Positions 1 to 12,100 of a stretch of DNA of 64,000 nucleotides are shown piece after piece. The notes beneath the pieces were generated by a model, which was given only the letters and a program-made list of their open reading frames with translations, had not been told where the DNA came from and made no database searches. Each line of letters starts with the position of its first letter. Position 1 is the first letter of the stretch. The position numbers were made by a program, and so were the translations under genes. Source of the stretch: Loripinus fragilis (Eukaryota; Mollusca; Bivalvia; Lucinida; Lucinidae); contig OZ026516.1 of assembly GCA_964019695.1 (NCBI GenBank), positions 101,370,368 to 101,434,367 of the forward strand, given 5' to 3'.

Positions 1-204
1 GAAAGTAGAAAAAAACTTCTAAAATAATTTTCTATTTTGTCCCCCTACTCTAAATATTATTTGTTTTGTTGAAAAAAAATTGAGGTTTCGTCTGTGTATT
101 TTTTAGAGTGACACTGTTAAAAGTGATTGTCCTGTGCAAATTATGAAATATTTAAAGATTTAATACAGATTGTTAGTTTTACTTTTTTGTTCTGGAGATA
201 TTAA

Positions 205-268
205 AAAAAAGCTCTGAAACTGACCAGTCAACTGGTCATTTAAAATGTTTTTCAGAGCTTTTTTTTGT
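205..268. repeat. Short hairpin
   Basis: AAAAAAGCTCTGAAACTGAC mirrored by TTTTTCAGAGCTTTTTTTT with GACCAGTCAACTGGTC at the loop. The rest of 1-640 shows nothing recognisable. Confidence 0.6.
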
Positions 269-639
269 TGTCCCCCGACCCTAAATCTGAAAAAAAATCC
301 TGTAAATCAACTAATAAAAAAATTCTGGCCTTACTTGCATAAAAATAAGATCAAAATAGGTACCTGCCAATATTTTTTGTCCTTCAGTTATTATCTGCTT
401 ATAATGTCTACTGCATATATTCTAATGCGCAGATCCAAAGTACGTAAGCAGATGAGAAAGCAGACGGCAATTGCCATGAATGGTGGGAATAGGTAAATTA
501 TCAATCATGACAACAAATGACAAATTTTTGTGAGCTAGCTCCTTGATTTTCGTTGAACATATATCGGTATTACTAAGGCTTGAAATCCTTGTGAATCAAT
601 TCACATGAAATAGCAACTCTCATTTTGGTTTCTCAGTGA

Positions 640-861
640 CTCTTTCTTTGCTAGCGGTGACTTGTCGTCTGCTGATAACCATTGCAAATGATTTGGACCC
701 AGATCAGGACCGACATTTTGTTGGTCCTGATCTTGATCAAAACCGGTTGCCACTCTGATAGTGTTCCGGAAAGAATTTTTTGAAAGGTTAACTTTGAAAA
801 AAAAAAAGGTCAGCAGAGGACAACAAAAGCATGAAGATTACCCAGTATGCTAAGAGTTATG
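640..861. repeat. Hairpin family B copy
   Basis: About 220 bp: GTCTGCTGATAACC, CAGATCAGGACCGACA with mirrored GTTGGTCCTGATC, then AAAGAATTTTTTGAAA, TCAGCAGA and an AGAGTTA end. Family B occurs about ten times here. Confidence 0.7.
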
Positions 862-1089
862 AAAGGACAAAAATACAATCAGGCCTGTTCATAAGATTTT
901 GGTACTTATGGCATATATGAGCATTGAGCATTGAAGCTTAAGGCTCAGACAAACTTGATCTAACAATTGCAGCCTCCCCAGAGCTTTTGGAGCTCGCTAA
1001 CAGAGAGTAGCTAGGGACAAAGATAAAGGCTCTGGCCAACATTTAGGGCTCTAGCCCATATACATGTTTTAAGAATGACTTTTTGCATA

Positions 1090-1375
1090 TTAATGTCATT
1101 GGCGTAGCTCCCATTAGCAGTTACACACATGCAGAATAAAAATAGTAACATTCAAGGGAAGTCACCTAATGTGGTAAGAGTGATTTCCCATACCACAAGG
1201 AACTGCTTTTTAAAGGAAAGAATTCGCTCCCTTTGGGAGCAAATTCTTTCCTTTAAAAGAAGTTCCCATTTTGAAAAAGGATGCAATTGAAGAGAATCAC
1301 TGCTTGATCCAGTAGTCTCCCTTTGATGTGAGTAACTTTTTCAGCGTCTGGCTAAGTCATTGAATGTTATGTTAT
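1090..1375. repeat. Hairpin element N copy
   Basis: AAGGAAAGAATTCGCTCCCT mirrored by AGCAAATTCTTTCCTTT; flanked by CATTGGCGTAGC and GGCTAAGTCATTGA. Partner at 13552. Confidence 0.7.
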
Positions 1376-1593
1376 GAATCACCCTGACATGGCTGAAAAA
1401 TTGTTGACTGGGTTGTAAAGCATCAAAACAAACAGACAAAAGCATATGTTATGTCAGTAATAGAATGGCACTATCTGGCTTAATTCTAACCTATGTTCCC
1501 TAACATTGCGTATATGGACCATCAGACTAGAGTGAATCTTATCGGTTTAGAAACAGGCCCCCGGATCGAGTGTGTAACTGAAAATTATTTTTG

Positions 1594-1700
1594 TTATTTC
1601 TCAACCAAAACATATGTTGTGGGTACTCAAAAGAATCGTCTTGATAAGACGGTTTGTTTGAGCACCAAAACATATGTTTAGACTGATGAATAAGAAAATA
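1594..1700. repeat. Hairpin family A copy (diverged)
   Basis: About 110 bp palindrome: CTCAACCAAAACATATGTTG, ACTCAAAAGAATCGTCT and its mirror, then a CATATGTTTA...AATAAG end. Family A recurs at least eight times in the window. Confidence 0.7.
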
Positions 1701-1774
1701 ATGGCAATTTTACACTATTTTTTTTTTTTGCTTAACTGGCTCTATTAGAAGGGGTTTAGTCTTTTATTTCATAA

Positions 1775-2085
1775 TTTTTCATTTGCTGATGTTTTTCTTC
1801 AAAATTAACAGATTCCAAACATTCATTCAGGAATACCATCAGATTGTCAAAGAGTTTGGATCCAGATCGGCCCAACATTTGTTGGGCCTGGTGCAAAGGT
1901 TATCAGCAGAGAACTGTGAGTACCAGGTAGAGGGTTAAAGAATAACCATTGCAAACAGTTTGGACCCAGATCAGGCCCGACAAAAAGTCTCAGGCCTCAG
2001 ATCTCTTTGACACTCTGATGGTATTCCTAAAAAAAAAAAAAAAAGAGATTTTGAAAACAAAAAAGCATGAAAAATTACAAGACTA
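1775..2085. repeat. Hairpin family B, two copies head to head
   Basis: An inverted partial copy (to about 1915) followed by a forward copy sharing CAAACAGTTTGGACCCAGAT and TGATGGTATTCC. Confidence 0.65.
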
Positions 2086-2309
2086 GTTATAACCAATTAT
2101 ATTTTGTCTATCTTTCAGGAAGCTGGATCAACGGAAAGACAGCTATATATAGAGGAATGCCACGCCATTTTCATGTGACAATTTCTTGTGACAATGGGAG
2201 ATGTGAGAACATCGCCGTAATTTTGTTTCAGATGGGTGTAACTTGCCATTGGAAATAGATGCATGATTGTAAAATAACCACAAGTTTTTTTAAGGATACC
2301 TGCTAGGTG

Positions 2310-2395
2310 TCATCTGCTGATAACATTTGCAGACATTTTGGCCCAGATCAGGCATGATAAAATGTGAGGCCTGACCTTGATTTAAACAACAATTT
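2310..2395. repeat. Hairpin family B fragment
   Basis: GTCATCTGCTGATAACATTT and CCCAGATCAGGCATGA, without the 3' half. Confidence 0.55.
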
Positions 2396-2639
2396 AACCA
2401 CTCATTTTGTTGTAATTGTTAAGTTACGTATTTAAAAGTAATTTGCATATACAGGAAATACCATATAAAAATCTTGAGTTTGAAAAAATGATAACATGAT
2501 GATAACATGATGAAAAGTGGAAAGGATTAGACAGAGTGATTATCAATGAGATTGCAAAAGTTGAAATTCAGGCATGCTGATAAATTGAATTGAAATAGTT
2601 AAACTTAAATACTTTTCGATAAAAAGTGAAAATAGTCAC

Positions 2640-2969
2640 TTAAAAAGTTAAATTGAGTTATAATCAAGAAACAGCTATGAATGACTTTCAAACTGTTTGA
2701 TTGAGAATTACTATTTGTTAAATAAATATCTTAACAGAATTAATGACTACTTTAACTGTGTATGAATCAAATTGAAATAAAGATTTAAGTCACTTTAAAA
2801 AGTTGAACAACAATGAACGACTTTCAAGATATTCTGACAGCGAACTACTATCTATTCATTGACAGTAATTGTCTTTATTTATTTAATAGAAATGACTGCT
2901 TAACTGACTGCTGAATCAAATTTAAATAACGAGTCTCTTCAAAAGTAGAATTGTGATTGAGAAACAACA
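2640..2969 (+). repeat. Two upstream copies of the exon 1 start region
   Basis: Copies with ATGs at 2677 and 2813 precede the true ATG at 2970 (spacings 136 and 157). All share AATGA.CGACTTTCAA-type sequence and a common upstream block (GACT..TT.AACT..GAATCAAATT). Copy 2677 reads MNDFQTV then stop; copy 2813 reads MNDFQDILTANYYLF and stops after 33 codons. Confidence 0.8.
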
Positions 2970-3135
2970 ATGAACGACTTTCAAGATATTCTGACAGAGA
3001 ACTACCATCTATTCAGTAAATATCTCATAGCAGATGACTTTGTTGATATTTTAGTCAGTAAAAATGTGTTATCTCAGGATGATAGAGAAATTATATTCAA
3101 CCATTATATCTGCCAAACGAGACGGCAAAGAACTG
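2970..3135 (+). CDS. Exon 1: start codon and first half of CARD
   Basis: ATG at 2970 in context ACAATGA, donor GTAAGT at 3136, ends in phase 1. Encodes MNDFQDILTENYHLF and onward through LVSKNVLSQDD, which correspond to helices 1-3 of a CARD. This ATG is chosen because the coding matches the expected CARD N-terminus. Two upstream copies of the same ATG segment run into stops. Confidence 0.85.
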
Positions 3136-6100
3136 GTAAGTAGACTTCTATTTCTTATTTGATGAAAAATATCATACAGTAAAACCTGTCTTTAGCAGTC
3201 ACTCAAAAATAGACAAAAAAAAACAAGTTCTTAAAAACAAATGGTAGCCTAATGAAGGTCAAAAGTATTGCAGAATGCTCTCTTTGAGCATTCTGCAATA
3301 CTTTTGACCTGCATTTAGCGATAATAGGTCTTGAAAACCAATTTTGGGTCTTTTTTGTGTGGCTGCTTAAGGCATGTTTTAGTGTATATGGATACATTGA
3401 TCAACAGTTTAGACCTAGATGAAATGCAACTTTCTGTGTCATCTCCTCAGGGTCTGATCTATGTTTGGGGTCCATTGGAATGGATAGTGTTGTAAGCGAA
3501 TCATGTTATAAAGGGACAATTTTGAAAAGGAATTATAGGAAAATGACCACTTAATGGTCATTTTCCTATAATTTCTTTGTAAAATTCCATTGTACAAAAA
3601 TTTGGGCGCCACAACATGACAGTGCTATATCCAATCTGTGTTATAATGAGGTGTGTTATAATAGGACTGCACTGTATATAGTTTGAAAGTTGTAATTTGT
3701 GGCCACCCAAAATTTCTCGCACACTAGATCTGGATTTCTGTTGATTTACCCATTAGAGATAATTCTATCTTCCTTACCAGCCTGTGGGAAAGATAAAAAA
3801 CGAACAGCCACACCTCAGCTGCAGGCTAGCCCCATTTCAATCTGTGATGTCATTGTAATGTTATAATGACGTCACCATGTCGCATCTTAGCGAATTCAGG
3901 ATTTTCTGGAAGCCCTTTTTCATGTCTTTCTAATATAAAATGTGGTACAATAGTGGTGAGCGAGAAAAAGAATCCTTTATTGGTGTGAGGATGGGATAGA
4001 AAAATCCTTCACTCACGCTCACCATTTGTCATCACTCAGCAAGTTTCGTGATTCCAATCGGTGATCCTCAGGACGGATTTTTCTATCCCACCCTCACACT
4101 CATGATGGATTCTTATATTATCATATGATGTGTGCCTGGGAATGATATAACGGCATGTATTAAAAGATCTATAAACATACATATTTAGTAATGTTATGCA
4201 ATGATGACCCTAAGAACATTGGGTATAAATGGTAAAATCTTTTGTTTTTTTAAATATATTTATTGCCAATATATTTAGCAAGGGGTCGGGCCACAGTTTT
4301 TTCTTACATAAGTTACGACCCTTCCCAAATCTTTTGCTTAGCTTGACCAATGAGTCCTACTAACATATTCATAAGGTACGGTAAAATTTATGTTCTAAAT
4401 CTCTTAACACAAGTTGCTTGCCAAAAAGGCCTAGACAAACAGAGCAGACACAGATCAGACTGCTTCTGAAGAAGCAGTCTGATCAGGGTCTTCCCTGTTT
4501 GCTATTCTGACAAGCATTTTGTGACATCAACATTTTAAGTTGAGGACGGAAATAGAAAATTGCTCAAAATTTAAAAACAACTACCGTAATGACTACAAGC
4601 ATCTATAACACAAAAGATATGACTGACAGGCCTTTTGTTAAGAGAGGGTACCAAAAAAATAATTTTCTTATTTCTCAACCAAAACATATGTTGTGGGTAC
4701 TCAAAAGAACTGTCTCAATGAGACGGTTCTTTTGAGCACCCAAAACATATGTTAAAACTGATGGGTAAGACACTATTTACAATTATACGCTCAAGATTTT
4801 GTTTATCTAAACCTATGTGACTAGACTATCTATTATCAGTCAAAAGCACAGGTAGGATTGCAACTGCGGACATGGGTTCAAAAATGGGTCCGTCAGGTGC
4901 ATACTCAATGAGATAATTCTCTTGTTTACCCAGCAATGATTCAAGTAAAGCAGTAACATGTCACTGGGGAAAATATGTAGACACAAAGCTCATTGGTTGA
5001 TGAAAGCTTGAGAGCAAAATAGCTTAGCCCTTTTCTTGTTGTCTGCTCTCTCATCCGCCTAGGAAGAGTGTGTTAGGATAAATGGCTGTCATGATATAAA
5101 CTGAAAAAAAATTAGATTGCTGAAATATATGCTAAACCCCCAAATAATTTTGATAACTAAAATCATGTCACTATTAAAATGTATATACATGAAGTAGTTA
5201 GAGTATTTTGTATTATTTTAGACTGACGGTACTATGTTTTGTATGTTTGATTTGATTCTTTACATCCCAGTCAATTATTTTTTTAGTTGTCGGGACGGGT
5301 CTTCCTGGGTTGAACCAGTACTAAGCAAGGATTAATGTGTCTTGCTCAATGACACAACGCAGTGATGACGGTACTATATTTTGAAAATTTGTTCACAGTA
5401 GAGAATCAAGTATGATATAAATAGTTTAAACGCTTTTAGAAAAGATAGATATATGTACAAATTCCATTTAATTAAAATCATATGAGAAATTGAATCTTAC
5501 ACTTCTGGGTGTTCTATATGAAATTTATTAATCTTGTTGAAAGCTAGCTAGTTTAATGAATTGCGTATGAAATGACCATTCGTGGAAGATCCTCTAATAT
5601 ATGTTTGCATAATAATAATGTTTGACTAAATTGCTTTACAATTCTGTTATATGTATTTCAGCCAAGCTGATAGATGTGTTGATGACAAAGGGACCACGAG
5701 GTTATGAAAGCTTTATTGAGATTCTAGAATACCAATGTCCTCATGTGTTTAAAGAAGTGACGAAACGGGAACCAAGACCTGCGCCCAGAGGTAGGTGTTG
5801 TTCCTTAACTCTTTGCCTACTGGGTAATTTTTCATATTTGTTTGTCGTCTGCTGATTTTTTCAAAATCAACTTTTTGGAAAAATTCTTTCAGGAATGGCA
5901 TCAGAGTGTCAAACAGTTTGGATCCAGATCAGGCCCGACATTTTGTTGGGCCTGATCTGGGTCCAAATTGTTTGCAAAGGTTACGGTAAATCTTGTATTA
6001 GTTCGTACACTGGAATAGTTCGTACACCATAAATTATTCGTGACCGGTCAGCTCAAAATGTCATGTATTAGTTCGTACAGTGGTCATTTTTCGGTTTGTA

Positions 6101-9100
6101 ATTTTTAATAGTTGGTACACACCGTTTTTTCCCGTCATTTGGTCTGTCTACGATACTTTCGTTTTCCTTCAGTCGAGCACGCCACATTTCGCCTATGTCA
6201 GTGCGATCGTCAGTGTCGCTAACGTGCATCCAGCATTGATGCATGCCAGATAAAGGCTAGGTTCAATGAACGTCGAACTGATGCAAATTTGCACGCCTTT
6301 GTCTCCATCATTGGAGATATTTTGTCCAATCATGACAAAAATCAAATACATGTACACAACCACGCGCGCGTGCACACAGTGTCCTAAATTGATTGTGAAC
6401 GTGACTGTGATCATTGAGCCTTTCTGTGTCATAAATATTCTCAAATCGGGAATCTAAGTAGGAACAAAATCCACAGCTTATTTTAGCGTTATTTCCTCTT
6501 GGCGACTATTAAATCAAGAGAACGCATGCACGCCTGTGTGCGACATGGAGAACTTCTACGCAATGCACACACATCTTTTTTTTTTGAATCACTGGATCCG
6601 AGCATGATGAAACCATATCACAAATGTAATCAGCAAGGCTCAGTAGAGTCTGTGCTTTTGTGCAATCTCGTCAGGGTCTCGCTGCTCACTAGCTCAAAGT
6701 TTTGAAGTGGATAAAAAAAGACAAAGGCCGAAAAAATCTAGACATCTGCGTACTCCCACTAGTTAGCTGTGCGCTTTACATAGGCGAACATCAATTTTAT
6801 ACGAGTTTGATGGTTTTCTAAGTTCACCAAAACGCGCACGCAATAAGTGTAATAAAATAAATCTATACATTGTATATCCGGTGGAACTTTTTATCAACCA
6901 AAGACGACACTGATGAGCCTAGCGCGGCGTCCTCATGAAATTGTATTATTAGTCTAGCGTTAAAAGGCAAATAAGAGTGCTAGAAAACACGTTTGTGGGC
7001 ACTTTTGCGGCATGAAAGGCAACAGTGCCTAAGTTACTAAGGGACATGTCCTCTTTCATTTTTTGCCTGTTGCCCAAACCAAATATCATTATTAAGGTCA
7101 ATAAATGAGGTCAAAGGTCAATAGGTACAAAATGATGTATAACGCATTAAACACAGTACTTAAGCATCAAATACACTGGCATTGTGCAGCATATAATTTC
7201 AAATAACTGAAATACTGATGCCTAGTTAGATAAATCGTTGAAATTTAGCATCTGCAATCACAAACACAGCTGTATGTTTGTCTGTATGTATGTACAGGTA
7301 CTGCATAGTGCCTGGATTGGCTATGTACATTTGTGATCGTTATCACTTTTTCTCAAAAGGCACATAATAAAAGTCTTTGTAATTCAATCTAACATATTTT
7401 GAATGAAATATAAAGCTGTCTTGGAAACGCATTACTGTGCACTGATCAGTCTGCACTTGGTGCACTGCATTTATTGACCTCGGCTATGCATCTGATGTTG
7501 ATTAACACAGAGCACCAAATGCATCTTTTACACATAGAGCAGGAATCTAATTACACTTTTTTGTGTGACCTTCTGTGACATCACAAATACAGCTTGACCA
7601 ATTAAAATCAGTCAATATCATCGTTTATTTAAAGTAAGGAAGAAGGCAAAGATCAGGAATCGATACAATCAAGTACCACACCTGACCCAGGACACCGAAT
7701 GGGAAAGTGACAAAAACACAAGAAAACATCTCATACAAGAAAGCCAAGAGGTCAGCCCTTCCCCAACAGGTGACCAAAAGGCTGCAACAGACAGACATCT
7801 AGTATCGGCAAAGACAAAAAAAATAACGAATAAGATCCACCTCCTTGGCACGGTCAGTAAGAAAACTAGTTTTACGGTACCAACCTCGCCATTAATTATG
7901 TAGTGGGTTATAACACATAGATATTTGGTTTGCATGAAAGGCCCCTAACTTATCCATTATTCATCTCCTGAATACTGGAGCAAACTAAATCCAACAATTA
8001 AACCCTGGTGGGCCCAACAGCGGACGCAGCATCAGGTCCCAACCATCTCATCTATAGATAAGTCTTTAAGTCAGAACCTTCATAGTCTGAGGTTCAACCC
8101 ACATAAGCAAGATTACTTATTTCTGATCTGAAACGACCTGCAACAGGCGACTCGTTTGATGAACAGGTGTGTATCATTTGCCAAACATTGGTTAAAGGCA
8201 AGAAGGTGTCTGCTCTTGGCGAGGATGGGTGTGACAAGCTGCTACAAGCAGCTTTGACCGATGGGAGCGCTGTGACTACAACAACATAGATGTAAATGAC
8301 ATATTAAGATTGGTATTGCGCAGGAAAAGAGGGTGAATTACCACAGACCTTGTTTTTCAAGTTTCATGTCTGCATTCCACATAGCTAGGCAAAAGCTAAG
8401 TACTGAGAGGCATACGAATACTTCAGAAGAGGCTTCCACTTCTTGCGATTCTATGCCGTCTAGGTGATCATTACCACCTCTAGGTAAATCACTCTGCATC
8501 TTAAATTCTTTGCATATACACTTCAAGGGAGGACTTAAACCAAATACTGACATTACTTAAGTCAGCTAGATTATGTCATAGTCATATTTTTTGCAATAGA
8601 AGAATGGCTGTACCATCCTACATATGAAAAACTTTTCTATAGGCGTTTTGGAAAACATAGAGAATCAGAAGATGTTTCGTCCAACAAAGTGTGCCTCCAG
8701 AACATTGCTTTTGAACTTTTGCTTGGCTTTGAAAATCTAGAAATTTATACATTGCAAGCATTATGGGAGCGTTACACTGATTTGCTCCTTGCTATGGGGA
8801 AGCATCTGGGTCATAACGAGACAATCAAATCTCAAATGCTAGGGGAATTACAGTTTGTTCCACAATTGAATCCACGTGAATGGCTTTGACTTTCCCCTTG
8901 AAATCAGCCTGGGAAATAGTCAAACTTCTAAAGAAAAGTGTTGATAAACCATCAGGAAGCCAAGAATCTAAGTCGGTTCTGAATAAAACTACCACGCATA
9001 TTTTAGAGTCTGAATATATGTTATACATGTATCATGTAGCCCAGAAGTTACGCAAGGAAACAGTATCCACAAATATCTACAATATCTGTTTGAACTGACA

Positions 9101-12100
9101 TGCAGAAAACGCAGCAAGTTGCATACCTAGGAGTCTCTATGTGTTTTTTAGACTGCTTTGTACAGGTGAAGATCCAGCAGAGTATGAGGATGACGATCTA
9201 TCATTGCACAAGACATGATATATGGGGTTTCAGAAGGGAAAATACTAACCCCAAAGCATATGGGATTAGGATTATCAATACACCAGGCAACATCATCAAA
9301 GGAACTTGTAAATCTGCTGAATGCAGCTGGTCATTGTGCCAGTTATGACATGATTCTCAGAATGGCCACATCAATTGCAAAAAATTAATAGACGATCTTG
9401 AACGCAATGAGTATGTCCCAATGCCAACAAACTTAAATAGGCGCATGGATTCAAAAGAGTTGTTATTTTTATAGAGATAGGGATGTTCTTTTACTCTTAA
9501 TTACTTCATTTCAAAGCTTATGAGGGAAATATGGTTTATGTTAGGGACGAAGCTGGCTCCCAAGTTTGTGCCAGTCTATGAAATGAAATGGGATGCTTCC
9601 TTACTTTCTGTATTGCCTGCTTCCCATGCGGTAGCTGGCTGTGATACAGTAAGTCCGTTCGCTGGGCATGGCAAGGTGACAGCATGAAAAGCATTTGAGA
9701 ATAACAGTCAGCCGCTGACAAGTTTAGGATATGGGCAGCTAACAAACGAATCAGTAGATAACGTTGAGAAATTTGTCTGCAAAATACTTGACCCATCAAC
9801 CAGAAAACAAATATTGACCAATTGCGAGTGTTTTTGTTTAATAAGGGAAAATACCCAAGCTGGCCTCCTTCTACATCTGGTGCATTAAAACTCCACACAA
9901 GATGAGCCCATTGTCAGACAACTATATGGTTGAATGTTGAATGTGCAAGACCCCTACAACAACCAATTAAAACCAAAGCTGTTGCTGTTAGAACCTAATT
10001 ATTACCTAAAGTACGTACGCAGTTGTTGCAATGCAGCTGCAAAGTGTGTGCAACAAGACGGTGCAAATGTAGATCTAATAACATCAAATGTCTTCTGTCT
10101 TGTGGCTGTGGTTCTTTTACATGTGGAATCCATTGAATGTTATGGAAGAGTCAGATATTGTGGATGATTTGAAAAGAAGGAAACTTATTAAAAAGTTAAA
10201 ATTATAAGAGATGAAAGATATCAGTTTTCAATTGTATATTATTTATATATGACATTCGAGATATTTTACAGTCAATTTCCTGTTTTAAGCAATATATGCA
10301 AAAGTTGCATATGGTGCTTCAGGGACCTGGTTACACATATAATGCACATTGTGACCTTTGACCCAATTGACGAAATTAGCCTCTAAAATTAGAAAATGTC
10401 ATTTTAAAACTGGTTGATATTTAAAAGCCCAGGTACATTTTATCTTATAAAAATGTAAACATAAATTCGTAATAACATTTAGACGATGATTCTGAAATTG
10501 CACTTGGTGACCTTTGACCCTCTTAATGACTTTTTATGAGATCATAAGAATTGAAACAAATGATATATCAATTAAAATAAAGCCACTGATATCGATCAAA
10601 CAAGGCACAACGAATTCAATCAAAATCAGTCCAAATCATTAATTTATATGTATAAAATCACGAATTTTATATACACTAAGTGACCTTTTGACCCCTTTGT
10701 GACCTTGTGTAGGGTCAGTATGCTTTGTAAATTGGATGCATTTATTCCAGGAATGTTGGCTGAGTTTGATAAACCAATTTGCTTTTTATTTTGCGAAATA
10801 AACAAAAATACAAAAATTGCAAATTAAACTCACCACAATATAATGCACTTGATGACCTTTGACCCCCTTTTGTGACCTTATTTGGGGTTTTCCATTTGGG
10901 CAACAGGGCAAAATCAGTTCAGGAGTGGTTGCTTATAATGATAAGCCTAGTGGCACCTTATGCCCAAAAGTGCCCACACTTCGAAAAAAATATTCCTGAA
11001 ACCACCTGTCTATATGGGTCCTCGCTAAAAGATTAAACACATTAAATGATTCCTGTGGATCGTCCGTCACACGTACACACAGACGCACAAACCAAGATAT
11101 AAATTGATTTTTGCATGCCTCTGCATCATGCTTTACATCGGACTGTCAATGAAACGAGCCAGTTCATGAGATTATGGTACCTCTCGCACATGCCACCAGC
11201 GAAGGCTCAGACGAGCCTGCACATCCGCACAGTCTTGCCAGTACCAGTTTTTCTTCTAGGAAACAAATGGGACATCTTATTATTTTCCAGGGGAGGTCCG
11301 GACTCCCTGCCCCCCCTCTGTCTCCGCCCATATCAGAGTTTCAAACCGATTGAATTCACATTTTATTTATTTTATTAGTGAGACATATTTGCTGGGCCTG
11401 GTCAATTCACAAAATGTCTGCTAATTATATCAGCTGGCGTCAAAGGCGTACCAGTTTTTCTTCTAGGAAACAAATGGGACAACTTATTATTAAAAAGGCA
11501 AGTGTCGTACTACAGCCTGAGAGAAATATTATAATTCATCGCAGAAAATAAGCATAACTCATAGAAACCCTATACAGAGTGTACTGCAGCGTCTGGCGTC
11601 GTTATATATGCTATTTGAGCATCTTTTTTTGGGGATGCCTAGGTGGTGTAATGGTTAAGGGCGTCAGACGTTGCAGTGCTATGCGTGCATGCCGCATTCA
11701 TGGGTTCAACCCTCATAGACGTCAAAATAAATGTCAATATCATGTATGTTTTAGGTGCACCACGTAACAGACATAGTGACAGGCTACGATTGATAGAAAA
11801 CCTACCCAACCTTGCACATCATATCAAGGAGCAGTTTAAACAGAACTATGAACTCTGTACACAACTCTCAGTCCTTGAGGAACTCCTGCAGATCTCTAAA
11901 ACAGAGAATATGGAACTGGAGGTTTGTTATATAGAGGATCTTACATGAATGCTCATTTATTATTGAATTTTTTTAAATGAATTGAGTAAAATGAACAATA
12001 TGCGAGGCCATTTATCTCTTCATTTTCCTATACATATTGATACAATAAGCATACATTTGTCCATTTTGAATTTATTGAATTTTTTAAATGAGTTGAGGAA

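Larger units (their letters stand above)
6988..10983. mobile_element. 4-kb element with long terminal inverted repeats
   Basis: Both ends carry about 130 bp of imperfect inverted repeat: TGTGGGCACTTTTG at the left is mirrored by CAAAAGTGCCCACA at the right, and GCCTGTTGCCCAAA by TTTGGGCAACAGGGC. The body holds a decayed ORF on the + strand and, near both ends, many TGACCTTTGACCC motifs. A different repeat (7634-8110) is nested inside. The superfamily is not recognised. Confidence 0.6.

Noticed and set aside
245..496. ORF near the left edge as an upstream exon
   Set aside because: Low-complexity, begins inside a hairpin, no splice sites matching exon 1.
9536..9898. Minus-strand ORF of 120 codons
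   Set aside because: Antisense to the decayed + strand protein containing GCDTVSPF, which has the recognisable motifs.
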